Origin: Verrucomicrobiales bacterium
GTDB lineage: Bacteria > Verrucomicrobiota > Verrucomicrobiia > Verrucomicrobiales > DEV007
DNA length: 64,000 bases
Direction of reading: 5' to 3'
Assembly: GCA_021648365.1 (NCBI GenBank)
Contig: JAKISY010000011.1
Span: 3,213-67,212, forward strand
Shown piece after piece: positions 36,631-45,246 of this stretch. The notes beneath the pieces are model-generated. The model was given only the letters and a program-made list of their open reading frames with translations, was not told the origin of the DNA and did no database searches. Made by a program: the position numbers and the translations under genes. Numbering within the stretch: the first letter of the stretch is position 1; every line of letters starts with the position of its first letter.

Positions 36631-37443
36631 TCACAAAATCATTAAGATCAGCAACGGTAGTGAAAACAGTAAGATAGCGCCCTGCGCCAATTTGATATTG
36701 CCAATGCGATTACGCCGATAAAGAACCAACAGGATGATATAGAGCAGCAAAGTCAGCATCGAGAGCCCTTGATGAATGGGTGCTGGCACGTTGCGCATGA
36801 AAAAAGCGGAAGCCGTGCCAATCGTCAATAGCATGACACCGATGGCGATCAATCGGAACATCGCTGTGATCAAGTATTGAATGGGCGGCAGATTATAGAA
36901 AAGAGTTTTCAGTTGATGGCGTTTCAATTGTCTGTTTTGCACCAGATACATCAGCCCTGCGACTCCGGCTAAAGCCAACGCACCAAAAGAAACCAGCGAA
37001 ACCGAGGCGTGCAACTCCAGCCAGACATCAATTTGGTCGGTTTTTTTTGCTATGGCAGCAGGGGTGCCTTCCATGAAAAACCCTACCAGCGCTACCAATT
37101 GGAAGAGCAAGACCAGCGGTGCCGTGAAAACTCCGAGTAAAGATAGGCGAAAAGATTTCCCTAAAATGAAATAAAGCAGCCCCATGCTCCAACTGAGAAA
37201 GATCAGCACCTCATGCAAGGAAGTGATCGGGCAGCGCTGATGGATTTGACCCCGCAGATAGAGGGTGGCGCACAAAAAAGCGAAACCTAGCCCCATCACC
37301 AACAGGTTGGCGCGGCTATCGTGATGCCTGCCCGCACGCAATCCGTTGACCGCATAAGCAAAGCCGCCAAAGAAACACAAGGTAGAGATCACCAAGAAAA
37401 TTTTGTCCATCAAGAAGACATCATAAGAGAACGCCTGTCCCAT
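36631..37443 (-). CDS. hemX: HemX/CcsA-like cytochrome c assembly membrane protein
   Basis: Protein of 270 residues with eight predicted helices and conserved membrane His (for example WLELHASVSLVSFGAL, PITSLHEVLIFLSW). This is the CcsA/HemX superfamily; it is the first gene of the hem operon, as hemX is in many bacteria where it is encoded beside hemA. It may control GluTR levels or take part in haem handling; CcsA activity itself cannot be assumed, since the WWD motif is not clear here. Confidence 0.8.
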   Translation of the reverse strand: MGQAFSYDVFLMDKIFLVISTLCFFGGFAYAVNGLRAGRHHDSRANLLVMGLGFAFLCATLYLRGQIHQRCPITSLHEVLIFLSWSMGLLYFILGKSFRLSLLGVFTAPLVLLFQLVALVGFFMEGTPAAIAKKTDQIDVWLELHASVSLVSFGALALAGVAGLMYLVQNRQLKRHQLKTLFYNLPPIQYLITAMFRLIAIGVMLLTIGTASAFFMRNVPAPIHQGLSMLTLLLYIILLVLYRRNRIGNIKLAQGAILLFSLPLLILMIL

Positions 37444-37535
37444 TGCAAATAGATGCCGCCGATCAGTGACTGAAAACTGCCCGATGGAAAAGTGTCAACT
37501 TCTATTTAATCAGCCATGATTCGGGGCTCATCCCC

Positions 37536-39962
37536 TTACTGCTTTTTGCTGAACACCTTTTTCAGCTTACTGAAAAAGCTCGGTCTCGATTTGGAAACCG
37601 GCCTTTTTTGCTGTTTACTCGCTGCTCCGTGGGCTTCGGAACAACCCGACCTAGGCACCAAGGTGCCTGGCACTTTACTCTGATAAGCCTTGCCCTTTTT
37701 ACGGCAATTGGCACTTGCCAACTTGCCCGATATCCGACACAACTCCACTTTCACCAAATTACTCACATCAGGAAGGTCTCCCGGTGCATATTCTTTCATC
37801 TTTGCTGCGACCTTCATCACTTCCACCCAAATGGGCAATGCCAAACGACTGCCGTAACCATGATCTACAATCCTCTCAGGCTGATCTAGACCTACCCACA
37901 CACCGCCAGTCAAGCGGCTGCTGTAACCCAAAAACCACGCATCTTGGTAATCATTCGTTGTTCCCGTCTTTCCCCCGCTTGGCGCAGTGAAGCCTAGCTT
38001 TCTAGCAGACGAGCCCGTGCCTCCATCTGCCATGACTTTCTCTAAAATTTGCGACGTAGTCCACGCCGCTGCTGGAGTCAGCACTCGGTATCCGACTTGC
38101 CTATTTTGATACACCATGTGATTGCGACGATCTTTGATGCTATCGATCAAATAAGGCCTCAGCCGATAACCTTCGTTTGGAAACACCGTATAGGCACTGG
38201 TCACCGCCTCCAAAGTTGCGCTCATATTACCGATGTAGAGTTGCGGCGATTTTTCCAGCTTGCTAGCTGACCCGCTACCCGACAGTCCAGCGTGAATCGC
38301 CATCTCTCGCACTGTATCGATCCCCGCTCTCTCTCCCACTCGCACACTCATGGTATTGCGCGAACGAATCAAGCCAATCTCAGCAGGCTGCAATCCAAGG
38401 TATTTGCCGTCCGAGTTCCTTGGACTCCAATTGCCTGAATGCCACTTGATTTCTCCCTTTCGAATTGGATTATCACTGATCAAAGTTCCAGGAAAGGTTC
38501 CCGACTCAAAAGCCGCCGCATAGACCAATGGCTTAAACACCGAACCTACCGTGCGCTTGCCAACTAAGGCTCGATTATATTGACTGTGCTGATAATTCCT
38601 CCCTCCCACCATCGCTCTCACCGCACCATTTTCATTGTCGATCATCACCAATGCCGCTTGCAAGTAGTCTGGTTTTTCTTGTTTTTTCTTAAACCAACGA
38701 GCTTCAAACTGCCGCATCGTTCGGTGCGGGTATCCGCGCGTATTTTCAATAGCACGCAAACGCAATTCCACCGCCCGCTCCGCCGCCGCTTGCAGTTGCA
38801 GATCAATCGTGGTGTGAATTTCTAAACCCCCACTTTCCAATTCCGCCTTCCCCATGATGGCTCTCAGCTCACGCCGCACCGAACCCATCACTGCCGCCGT
38901 GGTCGATGGGGCTTTTTTTGTCGATTTTTTGAACCACGAAAACAAAGACTTAGGATTCTGCTTTTTGACCTTCACCGCTTGACGCTCAGCTTTATCTTTC
39001 TCCTCGGCCGTGATCATCCCTTCAGCCAGCAAACGCTCTAGAACCATATCACGCTCTTCCAGGGCTGATTGATAGTGACGAAAAGGGGAAAAGCGGTTGG
39101 GCGCACGAATGATACCTGCCAACATCGCAGCCTCCCCTAAACTCAAGTCCGCTGCCGCATGACCAAAATAAGCCTGCGACGCTTTCTCCACCCCAAACAA
39201 GCCCGAACCCAGAAAAATACGGTTCACATAAAATTCCAAAATCTCGTCCTTCGAATAAGTCGCCTCAATGCGCCGCGCCAACGCCATCTCTAGGAACTTA
39301 CGTTTGAAACTCCGCTCTCGCAGCTCGTAACTGTTGCGCGCCAACTGCATCGTCAGCGTGCTCGCTCCCTGCACCACACCGCGATCTTTTATATTGCGTA
39401 TAAAAGCCCGCGCCACACCACGATAGTCAATCCCCCCATGATCATAAAAACGCTTGTCTTCACGCGCCAACAAAGCATCTAGGAAAAACGGTGATACTTT
39501 TTTCAACGGCACCACCGTCCGCCGATCGGCTTGCAAGCGCCCGATCTCCTCACCATGTCGATCATAGATCACCGACTCTCGCGGCATACTACCCACCTTT
39601 GACATATCAAATTCCGCCGCCTGATGATCAAAATACCAAATCCCCAAAAACAACAGCAACACCCCGCTCGCCGCCCCTAATACTATCGCCATGAAAGCCA
39701 AGCGCAACAAACTCCCCAAACACCCGCGCCTACGCTTACCCGACCTTCCTTTGTTTTTCCTTCGTTTAACCGGACTCGCTTTTTTCTTTTTGCTAGCCGC
39801 TTTTTTACGCGACGCAGGTTTTTTTTTCGTCGTCTTTTTCTTAGCCGTTTTCTTTTTCGCCCCGCTACCACTGCGCACCTGCAAGCGCATCCAATCTTCA
39901 TCCTCAAAGATCTTATTGCTCTCATCCCTAGGCTGGGACTTTCTTTTTATGAAAAAAAACAT
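37536..39962 (-). CDS. Penicillin-binding protein 1A (bifunctional glycosyltransferase/transpeptidase)
   Basis: Cell-wall polymerase of 808 residues. The cytosolic N-terminus is strongly Lys/Arg-rich (about residues 34-83, runs of KK and RK), then one membrane helix (about 85-110). The GT51 domain has AREDKRFYDHGGI and GASTLTMQLARN; the transpeptidase has the catalytic SVFK, the SRN triad and KTGT motifs, with order and spacing as in PBP1A. The C-terminal region ends in another basic stretch. The basic tail could bind DNA or acidic partners (inference). Divergent from nadC. Confidence 0.93.
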   Translation of the reverse strand: MFFFIKRKSQPRDESNKIFEDEDWMRLQVRSGSGAKKKTAKKKTTKKKPASRKKAASKKKKASPVKRRKNKGRSGKRRRGCLGSLLRLAFMAIVLGAASGVLLLFLGIWYFDHQAAEFDMSKVGSMPRESVIYDRHGEEIGRLQADRRTVVPLKKVSPFFLDALLAREDKRFYDHGGIDYRGVARAFIRNIKDRGVVQGASTLTMQLARNSYELRERSFKRKFLEMALARRIEATYSKDEILEFYVNRIFLGSGLFGVEKASQAYFGHAAADLSLGEAAMLAGIIRAPNRFSPFRHYQSALEERDMVLERLLAEGMITAEEKDKAERQAVKVKKQNPKSLFSWFKKSTKKAPSTTAAVMGSVRRELRAIMGKAELESGGLEIHTTIDLQLQAAAERAVELRLRAIENTRGYPHRTMRQFEARWFKKKQEKPDYLQAALVMIDNENGAVRAMVGGRNYQHSQYNRALVGKRTVGSVFKPLVYAAAFESGTFPGTLISDNPIRKGEIKWHSGNWSPRNSDGKYLGLQPAEIGLIRSRNTMSVRVGERAGIDTVREMAIHAGLSGSGSASKLEKSPQLYIGNMSATLEAVTSAYTVFPNEGYRLRPYLIDSIKDRRNHMVYQNRQVGYRVLTPAAAWTTSQILEKVMADGGTGSSARKLGFTAPSGGKTGTTNDYQDAWFLGYSSRLTGGVWVGLDQPERIVDHGYGSRLALPIWVEVMKVAAKMKEYAPGDLPDVSNLVKVELCRISGKLASANCRKKGKAYQSKVPGTLVPRSGCSEAHGAASKQQKRPVSKSRPSFFSKLKKVFSKKQ

Positions 39963-40113
39963 TAGATATAGGCTAATACAAACGCACGATTGCTTCGCAC
40001 AGAAATCGCTTCCGAAAAAATACTACAGAAACCTTAATCTTATACCTACTTGGCACAGACTTCCAGTGACATAAACATTAAGATACCTGACTATCCCCAC
40101 ACCCTATCCAATC
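39963..40113. promoter_or_regulatory. Divergent region PBP1A / nadC
   Basis: 151 nt of AT-rich DNA that separates divergent genes and should hold both promoters. No other features seen. Confidence 0.4.
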
Positions 40114-40983
40114 ATGCAAAACACCATCCCAGCAGAGAGCCAGCATTTGATAGACCTCGCATTATCAGAAGACCTATCTGAGCACGGCGACCTCACCTCA
40201 CAATTTTTCATTCCCCAAGAACATCAATCCACCGCCCTGATCGTCAGTCGCGAACCCGTCATCCTCGCCGGCTCAGCCATCGCACAAGCCACCTTCCAAA
40301 CTGTGGATTCTAACTTAAGCATCGAGCTACTTCAGACTGACGGAGCATCGATCGCTAAAGGCGACACCCTCATGAGCATCCACGGATCGACCCGCTCCAT
40401 TCTCACTGCCGAACGCACCGCGCTCAATTTCTTGCAACGCCTCTGCGGCATCGCCACCACCACCCACACTTACGTCGCAGCGGTCAAAGGCAGCCAAGCG
40501 CAAATCCTCGATACACGCAAAACCACCCCCGCCTGGCGTCAGCTAGAAAAGGCCGCAGTCAAAGCCGGCGGGGGGACTAATCACCGCATCGGCCTCTACG
40601 ACGCCATCATGGTGAAAGATAATCACCTCGTCGCCGGTCATGCGGCTGATGATATCAGTGCGGCGATCAGCCGCGCACGAAAGCAATTCCCCGATATCAC
40701 CATCGAACTCGAAGTCGATACCGTCGAACAACTCGAACTCTATCTCACCATCAAAGGCATCGACGTGATTTTGCTCGACAACATGAACCCCCAATTACTA
40801 AGCCAAGCCGTCACCATGAGAGATCAAACCCGCCCCGACATCAAACTCGAAGCCAGTGGCGGCATCACCCTCGATACCATCTCCGCGATAGCAGACACTG
40901 GAGTTGATTTCATCTCCGTCGGAGCACTCACCCATAGCGTGCGTTCGGTCGATTTGTCACTCGAACTGCAGCCCGAAGCCTAA
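40114..40983 (+). CDS. nadC: Quinolinate phosphoribosyltransferase (carboxylating)
   Basis: Makes nicotinate mononucleotide from quinolinate in NAD synthesis. Protein of 289 residues, with AEDLS-like LSEDLSEHGDLTS at the N-terminus, ERTALNFLQRLCGIAT, DTRKTTPAWRQLEK and GGGTNHRIGLYDAIMVKDNH; VEVDTVEQ and ASGGIT complete the barrel. First gene of a tight operon (stop/start TAATG with birA). Confidence 0.95.
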   Translation: MQNTIPAESQHLIDLALSEDLSEHGDLTSQFFIPQEHQSTALIVSREPVILAGSAIAQATFQTVDSNLSIELLQTDGASIAKGDTLMSIHGSTRSILTAERTALNFLQRLCGIATTTHTYVAAVKGSQAQILDTRKTTPAWRQLEKAAVKAGGGTNHRIGLYDAIMVKDNHLVAGHAADDISAAISRARKQFPDITIELEVDTVEQLELYLTIKGIDVILLDNMNPQLLSQAVTMRDQTRPDIKLEASGGITLDTISAIADTGVDFISVGALTHSVRSVDLSLELQPEA

Positions 40984-41831
40984 TGACCTTACACTCACCC
41001 GACCCCAATCTCACCCCCTTCCAAGCTAAGCGCTTGCGGCGCGCCCTAAGTCAGCGCCAAGCAGACTTGGCACTCAGCGATCTGCACATCCACGATCACA
41101 TAGCCTCTACCAATGACGAAGCCTCACGCCTCGCCAAACAAGACGCGCCAAACAAAACCCTCGTGCTTGCCGAATGCCAAAGCGCCGGCCGCGGACGACG
41201 TGGCAATGTCTGGAGCGCACCCGCACAACGCGACCTTTTGTTTTCCCTGATCCTGTATCCAGAAGAAAAAAACAAAGGCGAGCGCAACCTACGCCTTCCC
41301 CACCTAGTCGGAGTCGCGATTTGCCAAGCTATCGAAGATCTTTTACCAACTATCTCTGCACAACTCAAATGGCCCAATGATGTCTATGTCGATGGTAAAA
41401 AAATCGCCGGCATCCTAGTCGAAAGCACCACTCTGGCTGGACGCAGCTCTTTCATTGTCGGAGTCGGTATCAACGTGAATTCGCAAAGCAACGAGCGCCC
41501 ACCCGAACTAAGATTCAGCGCCACCTCGATGCGAGATCAGAACCTCGCGCCCGTCGATCGCCACCAAGTCCTCGCCGCATTTCTCGCCCACTTCGACCAA
41601 GTCCACCCACAAGGGCTGGCCGATTTTGATCCCATCCATCGAGAACTGATGCAACGCAGCCTCTTGCTCAATCATAATATCTCTGCCCAGCTTGGCGAGC
41701 AAAACATCACCGGCGAAGCGATCGGCTTCGCCCAAAATGGTGAACTCATCATTCAGCTTCCCCCCGAGCAAGGAGGTCAGCAGAAAATTCTCTACAACGC
41801 AGACCTCGTGCGATTGTTATCAACCAGCTAA
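40983..41831 (+). CDS. birA: Biotin-[acetyl-CoA-carboxylase] ligase
   Basis: Attaches biotin to the carboxylase BCCP. Protein of 282 residues. ATP-binding GRGRRGNVWSAP, WPNDVYVDGKKIAGILVE and VGVGINVN are clear. The N-terminal 40 residues show no winged-helix motif, so it is a catalytic-only form and not a biotin repressor. Overlaps nadC (TAATG). Confidence 0.92.
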   Translation: MTLHSPDPNLTPFQAKRLRRALSQRQADLALSDLHIHDHIASTNDEASRLAKQDAPNKTLVLAECQSAGRGRRGNVWSAPAQRDLLFSLILYPEEKNKGERNLRLPHLVGVAICQAIEDLLPTISAQLKWPNDVYVDGKKIAGILVESTTLAGRSSFIVGVGINVNSQSNERPPELRFSATSMRDQNLAPVDRHQVLAAFLAHFDQVHPQGLADFDPIHRELMQRSLLLNHNISAQLGEQNITGEAIGFAQNGELIIQLPPEQGGQQKILYNADLVRLLSTS

Positions 41832-41837
41832 GCACAC

Positions 41838-42887
41838 GTGAGCACTGCCAAGCACCTACCCATTTTAATCATCGGCCAAGGCTTAGCCGGCACCCTGTTG
41901 GCGTGGCAGCTGATCCGCCTAGGTCAGCAAGTTTACGTCGTTGACCGCGAAGAAGCCTACACCTCGTCGAAAGTCGCCGGAGGCATCGTCACCCCCATCA
42001 CCGGCATGAGAATGGTCAAAACCTGGCGGCTCGATGATTTTTACCCCTGCGCCTTAGAGTTCTATCGCTGGATCGAAACCCAATGCCGCAGCCAATTCTA
42101 TTTCGAAAAACCCATCCAACGTCTGTTCAAAAATCAGAGCGAACAACAACTCTTCCAACAACGCATGCAGGATCCTGGCTTTTCTCAATACGTGCTAAGC
42201 CAAGAGCTGATCGAAACCCAAAATCTTGATGCTGCCTTTGGCGGATTTGTGATGCAAGGAGCCTTCCTGAAAACCACCCCACTGCTCAACTCTAGCAAAG
42301 ACTTTCTCGACCAGTGCTCCAGTTATCAAGCAGCTACTGTAGTGCCAAGCGACCTGCAAATTCTGACCGATCACGTCCAGTGGCAAGGACGCCCATTCAG
42401 CCAAGTGGTATTTTGCCAAGGCTGGACCAAAAAAACCAATCCCTATTTTGATTGGATCCCCTTCAAGCCCGCTAAAGGAGAGGTCTTGGAGATCCACTGT
42501 GACGCTCTCAGTCAGAAACACATCCTCAATCGCTCAGGTTTCATCGCCCCACTAGGCGACGGTAAATTCCGCGCAGGCTCCACCTACGAATGGAAGCAAC
42601 TCGATCACCAGCCCACCACCATAGGTCGCAAAGAAATCTGCGCCAAAATCGAATCCATCACCGATCTCCCCTATCAAGTCACCGACCACCAAGCCGCCGT
42701 GCGCCCCGTCATTGACGGCAGCAAATGCCTGCTCGGACGCCACCCAGCTCACCCCCGCATCGCCTACTTCAACGGCCTCGCCTCCAAAGGCGTGCTCAAC
42801 GCCCCCTATCTCTCCGCCATGCTAGCCCAACACCTCATCAACGACCAAGCAATCGAAGGTTCCGTCGATGTGCAAAAAAACTTCTAA
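41838..42887 (+). CDS. DAO-family FAD oxidoreductase, candidate tRNA-modifying MnmC(o)-like enzyme
   Basis: Protein of 349 residues beginning at a GTG 6 nt after the birA stop. FAD motif LIIGQGLAGTLLAWQLIRLGQQVYVVDRE at about 8-36, then GGIVTPITGMRM and a C-terminal ATP-like GLASKGVLNAPYLS, the DAO fold of glycine-oxidase-like and MnmC oxidase domains. It is followed 7 nt later by mnmM, whose product methylates nm5U in tRNA. MnmC(o) of E. coli makes exactly the nm5U intermediate from cmnm5U, so this protein is a good candidate for that role (inference from neighbour and fold). Confidence 0.7.
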   Translation: MSTAKHLPILIIGQGLAGTLLAWQLIRLGQQVYVVDREEAYTSSKVAGGIVTPITGMRMVKTWRLDDFYPCALEFYRWIETQCRSQFYFEKPIQRLFKNQSEQQLFQQRMQDPGFSQYVLSQELIETQNLDAAFGGFVMQGAFLKTTPLLNSSKDFLDQCSSYQAATVVPSDLQILTDHVQWQGRPFSQVVFCQGWTKKTNPYFDWIPFKPAKGEVLEIHCDALSQKHILNRSGFIAPLGDGKFRAGSTYEWKQLDHQPTTIGRKEICAKIESITDLPYQVTDHQAAVRPVIDGSKCLLGRHPAHPRIAYFNGLASKGVLNAPYLSAMLAQHLINDQAIEGSVDVQKNF

Positions 42888-42893
42888 ACCACT

Positions 42894-43505
42894 ATGCCAA
42901 ATTCCGATCACGATCACACCGCACATAGGGTCAGACCTTTAGTCAAAGACTTGGTTGACAGACCTACGGAGGCTGCTCATAGCGCGATCCGTGATCACGT
43001 GAACGCTGGCGATACAGTGGTCGATGCCACCCTTGGCAATGGACACGACACCCTCTTTCTCGCTGAACTTGTAGGTTCCCAAGGCGCCGTGCATGGTTTC
43101 GATATTCAACTAGAAGCACTTCAATCTGTGCAGCAGAAGTTGGAAGATGAAAAATTACCCCAAATACAACTGCATCATTTGGGACATGAAAAAATGGAAT
43201 CCGTCCTTCCCCAGCAGGTGCAGGCAGTGATGTTCAACTTGGGCTACCTGCCCGGTGGCGACAAACAAGTGATCACCTCTGCACACAGCACGATCGCCGC
43301 CCTTCAGGCAGCGCTCAGACTACTATCAGCCAAAGGCATCGTTACCATCGTCGCCTACATCGGCCATCCTGGAGGTCAGGAAGAAGCCGATGCCGTGATG
43401 AATTTTTGCCAAACACTCGATGACAAAAATTTCGCCGTGACCCTACACCAATCTTCCTCCAAAAACCCACTCGCGCCCTTTCTCATAACGATCGAGCGCG
43501 TTTGA
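42894..43505 (+). CDS. mnmM: tRNA 5-aminomethyl-2-thiouridine methyltransferase MnmM (YtqB-type)
   Basis: SAM-dependent enzyme of the YtqB/PF06962 family, which completes mnm5(s2)U at tRNA wobble position 34. Protein of 203 residues. Motif I VVDATLGNGHDTLFLAEL, the acidic motif GFDIQ, the hallmark MFNLGYLPGGDK, and IGHPGGQEEAD all match the family. Last gene of the nadC-birA-DAO operon. Confidence 0.88.
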   Translation: MPNSDHDHTAHRVRPLVKDLVDRPTEAAHSAIRDHVNAGDTVVDATLGNGHDTLFLAELVGSQGAVHGFDIQLEALQSVQQKLEDEKLPQIQLHHLGHEKMESVLPQQVQAVMFNLGYLPGGDKQVITSAHSTIAALQAALRLLSAKGIVTIVAYIGHPGGQEEADAVMNFCQTLDDKNFAVTLHQSSSKNPLAPFLITIERV

Positions 43506-43517
43506 ACGCAGACGACT

Positions 43518-43943
43518 CTAGTAAGAGAACAGTTCCCCGTCAGCAAAAAAGCGTTTCAACTCCGCTTGGGCTGATTCTGAAGAATCCGACGCATGACACA
43601 CGTTGTTCTGCGTATCAACTCCCAGATCCCCGCGAATCGTTCCTTCATCAGCTTTGGTAGAATCTGTCGGCCCGAGCAAATCACGCACCCTCCCGATCAC
43701 ACCCTCACCTTCCAAAGCGATAGCGATGATCGGTGACGAAGTCATGAACTCGACCACACTAGGGAAAAAAGGTTTGTCGGAAATATGCGCATAATGCTCC
43801 TGCAGCAACTCATTGCTCATTTTCAACATCTTCGTCCCGCGAATTTTAAAACCCTCCGCTTCGAAACGTTTGATCACCTCACCGCACAAAGATTTGGTCA
43901 CGCAGTCAGGTTTGAGAAGGATAAGTGTGGTTTCTAAAGACAT
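43518..43943 (-). CDS. ndk: Nucleoside diphosphate kinase
   Basis: Balances NTP pools by phosphate transfer. Protein of 141 residues, start MSLETTLILLKPD at 43943; an upstream in-frame start at 43961 lies in a hairpin and is not conserved. Has LLKPDCV, the GPTDSTKADEGTIRGDLG loop and the phosphorylated His in NVCHASDS. Its C-terminus ends as in family members. Confidence 0.95.
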   Translation of the reverse strand: MSLETTLILLKPDCVTKSLCGEVIKRFEAEGFKIRGTKMLKMSNELLQEHYAHISDKPFFPSVVEFMTSSPIIAIALEGEGVIGRVRDLLGPTDSTKADEGTIRGDLGVDTQNNVCHASDSSESAQAELKRFFADGELFSY

Positions 43944-43950
43944 AATAAAT

Positions 43951-44014
43951 ACAGGTATCAATGGTTTTTCGCCGTCATTTCACGGTGGCGATACCTGTAA
44001 ACGGAATTTTACAG
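43951..44014 (-). promoter_or_regulatory. Two overlapping hairpins just before the ndk start
   Basis: Hairpin 1 pairs 43951-43959 (ACAGGTATC) with 43990-43998 (GATACCTGT), 9 bp perfect, with an inner imperfect stem. Hairpin 2 pairs 43995-44001 (CTGTAAA) with 44008-44014 (TTTACAG). They share 43995-43998 and so exclude each other. Hairpin 1 ends 7 nt before the ndk ATG (reading minus strand), in the place of a ribosome site. This may be a translational or attenuation switch, or the terminator of the upstream gene. Confidence 0.55.
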
Positions 44015-44040
44015 ATGAAAAGTGGAAAATACATCATGCC

Positions 44041-44421
44041 CTATTTAGAAAAAGCAAAGAGCATACCCAGCACTGAAGCAATAATGGTTGGAACCATTAG
44101 ATAGCCCCACCAATATAAACGTAGTATTCCCATCGCGATCAATACTAGTCCAACTGGGATTAATACAAAGAAATAGAATAAATTCACGACCAGAAAAACC
44201 TGGTGATGCTCTTCAATTATCACCTCCCATAACGTAAGCGGCTCACCAGTAGCTTCTTCTGGTTGACTCATAACATAAAGCCCCAGAATGATGGCCGTTT
44301 GCACCCAAACGACTACAGCTGAAATCACTAAACTCAACGACCTCACCAATTTAGCTACAATATTATTATTTTTAGATTTAGGTAAAGGGGGAGGCGCAAC
44401 CCTATGTTGATTTAAAGACAT
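44041..44421 (-). CDS. Small membrane protein, unknown
   Basis: Protein of 126 residues with a short polar N-terminus (MSLNQHRVAPPPLPKSKNNN) and three or four hydrophobic helices (about 28-50, 76-97 and 100-122). No family recognised. It is upstream of ndk on the same strand and separated by the hairpin pair. Confidence 0.6.
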   Translation of the reverse strand: MSLNQHRVAPPPLPKSKNNNIVAKLVRSLSLVISAVVVWVQTAIILGLYVMSQPEEATGEPLTLWEVIIEEHHQVFLVVNLFYFFVLIPVGLVLIAMGILRLYWWGYLMVPTIIASVLGMLFAFSK

Positions 44422-44549
44422 AAATAAGTATTCCCAAAAACGGAACTACATTCAAGCTTAACTATTTTGCTTCCCCCCGTTGCTCCTGTTGATGAAACTA
44501 TCAGTATTAATGATTTTTCATAACACGGTATTTTTGTTAGCTTGTGAAT

Positions 44550-44894
44550 ATGGACGAAGCAAATCAATCAGAACAGCAGCAAGTAGCGAATCCTGGTCAG
44601 AACTTTCAATTCAGACCATGGCACTTTTTTTCAGGTCTGATGCTGACTCCTGTTATAGGGCTTTTGATTATACCTATTGCATACACCCCAGAGGCTGCCC
44701 TAATCATGTTTGGACTTACTGGGTTACTCGCTGGATATATTTGCTGCAAAGAAATCATGCGCTGTAAATTTACTCATGCATCAAAAACTACACGCGCTAC
44801 TCTAGGTGTCGTTTTCTTCTGCTTATTCACCTTCGCCTCCTGCGCACTCAGCGTTGGGGCTTGCTCAATCGTGTTGCCATTCAGACTCCACTGA
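44550..44894 (+). CDS. Small membrane protein A of a tandem pair
   Basis: Protein of 114 residues. Start taken at ATG 44550; a GTG two codons earlier is possible. After a polar tail comes FRPWHFFSGLMLTPVIGLL, a second helix and a C-terminal helix ending in a Cys/Gly-rich stretch (FASCALSVGACS). The next gene repeats this plan (FRPW..., ending FFGGCLLSFG). No known function. Confidence 0.6.
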   Translation: MDEANQSEQQQVANPGQNFQFRPWHFFSGLMLTPVIGLLIIPIAYTPEAALIMFGLTGLLAGYICCKEIMRCKFTHASKTTRATLGVVFFCLFTFASCALSVGACSIVLPFRLH

Positions 44895-44938
44895 ATCCCA
44901 CCTCGCCGCACTCGCCCTCAGAAAAACAACGAAACCCA

Positions 44939-45235
44939 ATGAATAATGAACCACCACCCTCATTTCGCCCTTGGCTTTTTATTGGAGCCTTGCTTATCAT
45001 TCCCGCCGTCAGCGGCTATTTCTTTTTCAACTTACTAAACACACACAGAACTGATACTCTATATGCCTACTTACCCCTTGTGATAGGTGCAGCAGCCAGC
45101 TTCTATCTCATCATCTTGGCTTATGCTCATCGTACTATTGGAAAGCGCATAGCCATTGCTCTTCTATACGTTCCAGTTTGGCTAATTTCAGCTTTCGTCT
45201 TTTTCTTTGGAGGCTGCCTTCTCAGCTTCGGCTAA
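44939..45235 (+). CDS. Small membrane protein B of a tandem pair
   Basis: Protein of 98 residues, start ATG 44939. It has three hydrophobic helices and the same FRPWLF...P...G opening and small-residue C-terminus as its neighbour, which points to an old tandem duplication. No known function; 11 nt upstream of the radical SAM gene. Confidence 0.6.
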   Translation: MNNEPPPSFRPWLFIGALLIIPAVSGYFFFNLLNTHRTDTLYAYLPLVIGAAASFYLIILAYAHRTIGKRIAIALLYVPVWLISAFVFFFGGCLLSFG

Positions 45236-45246
45236 TAAAACTCACT

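Noticed and set aside
40983..41100. Biotin repressor function for BirA
   Set aside because: The N-terminus has no winged-helix motif; only the ligase domain is present.
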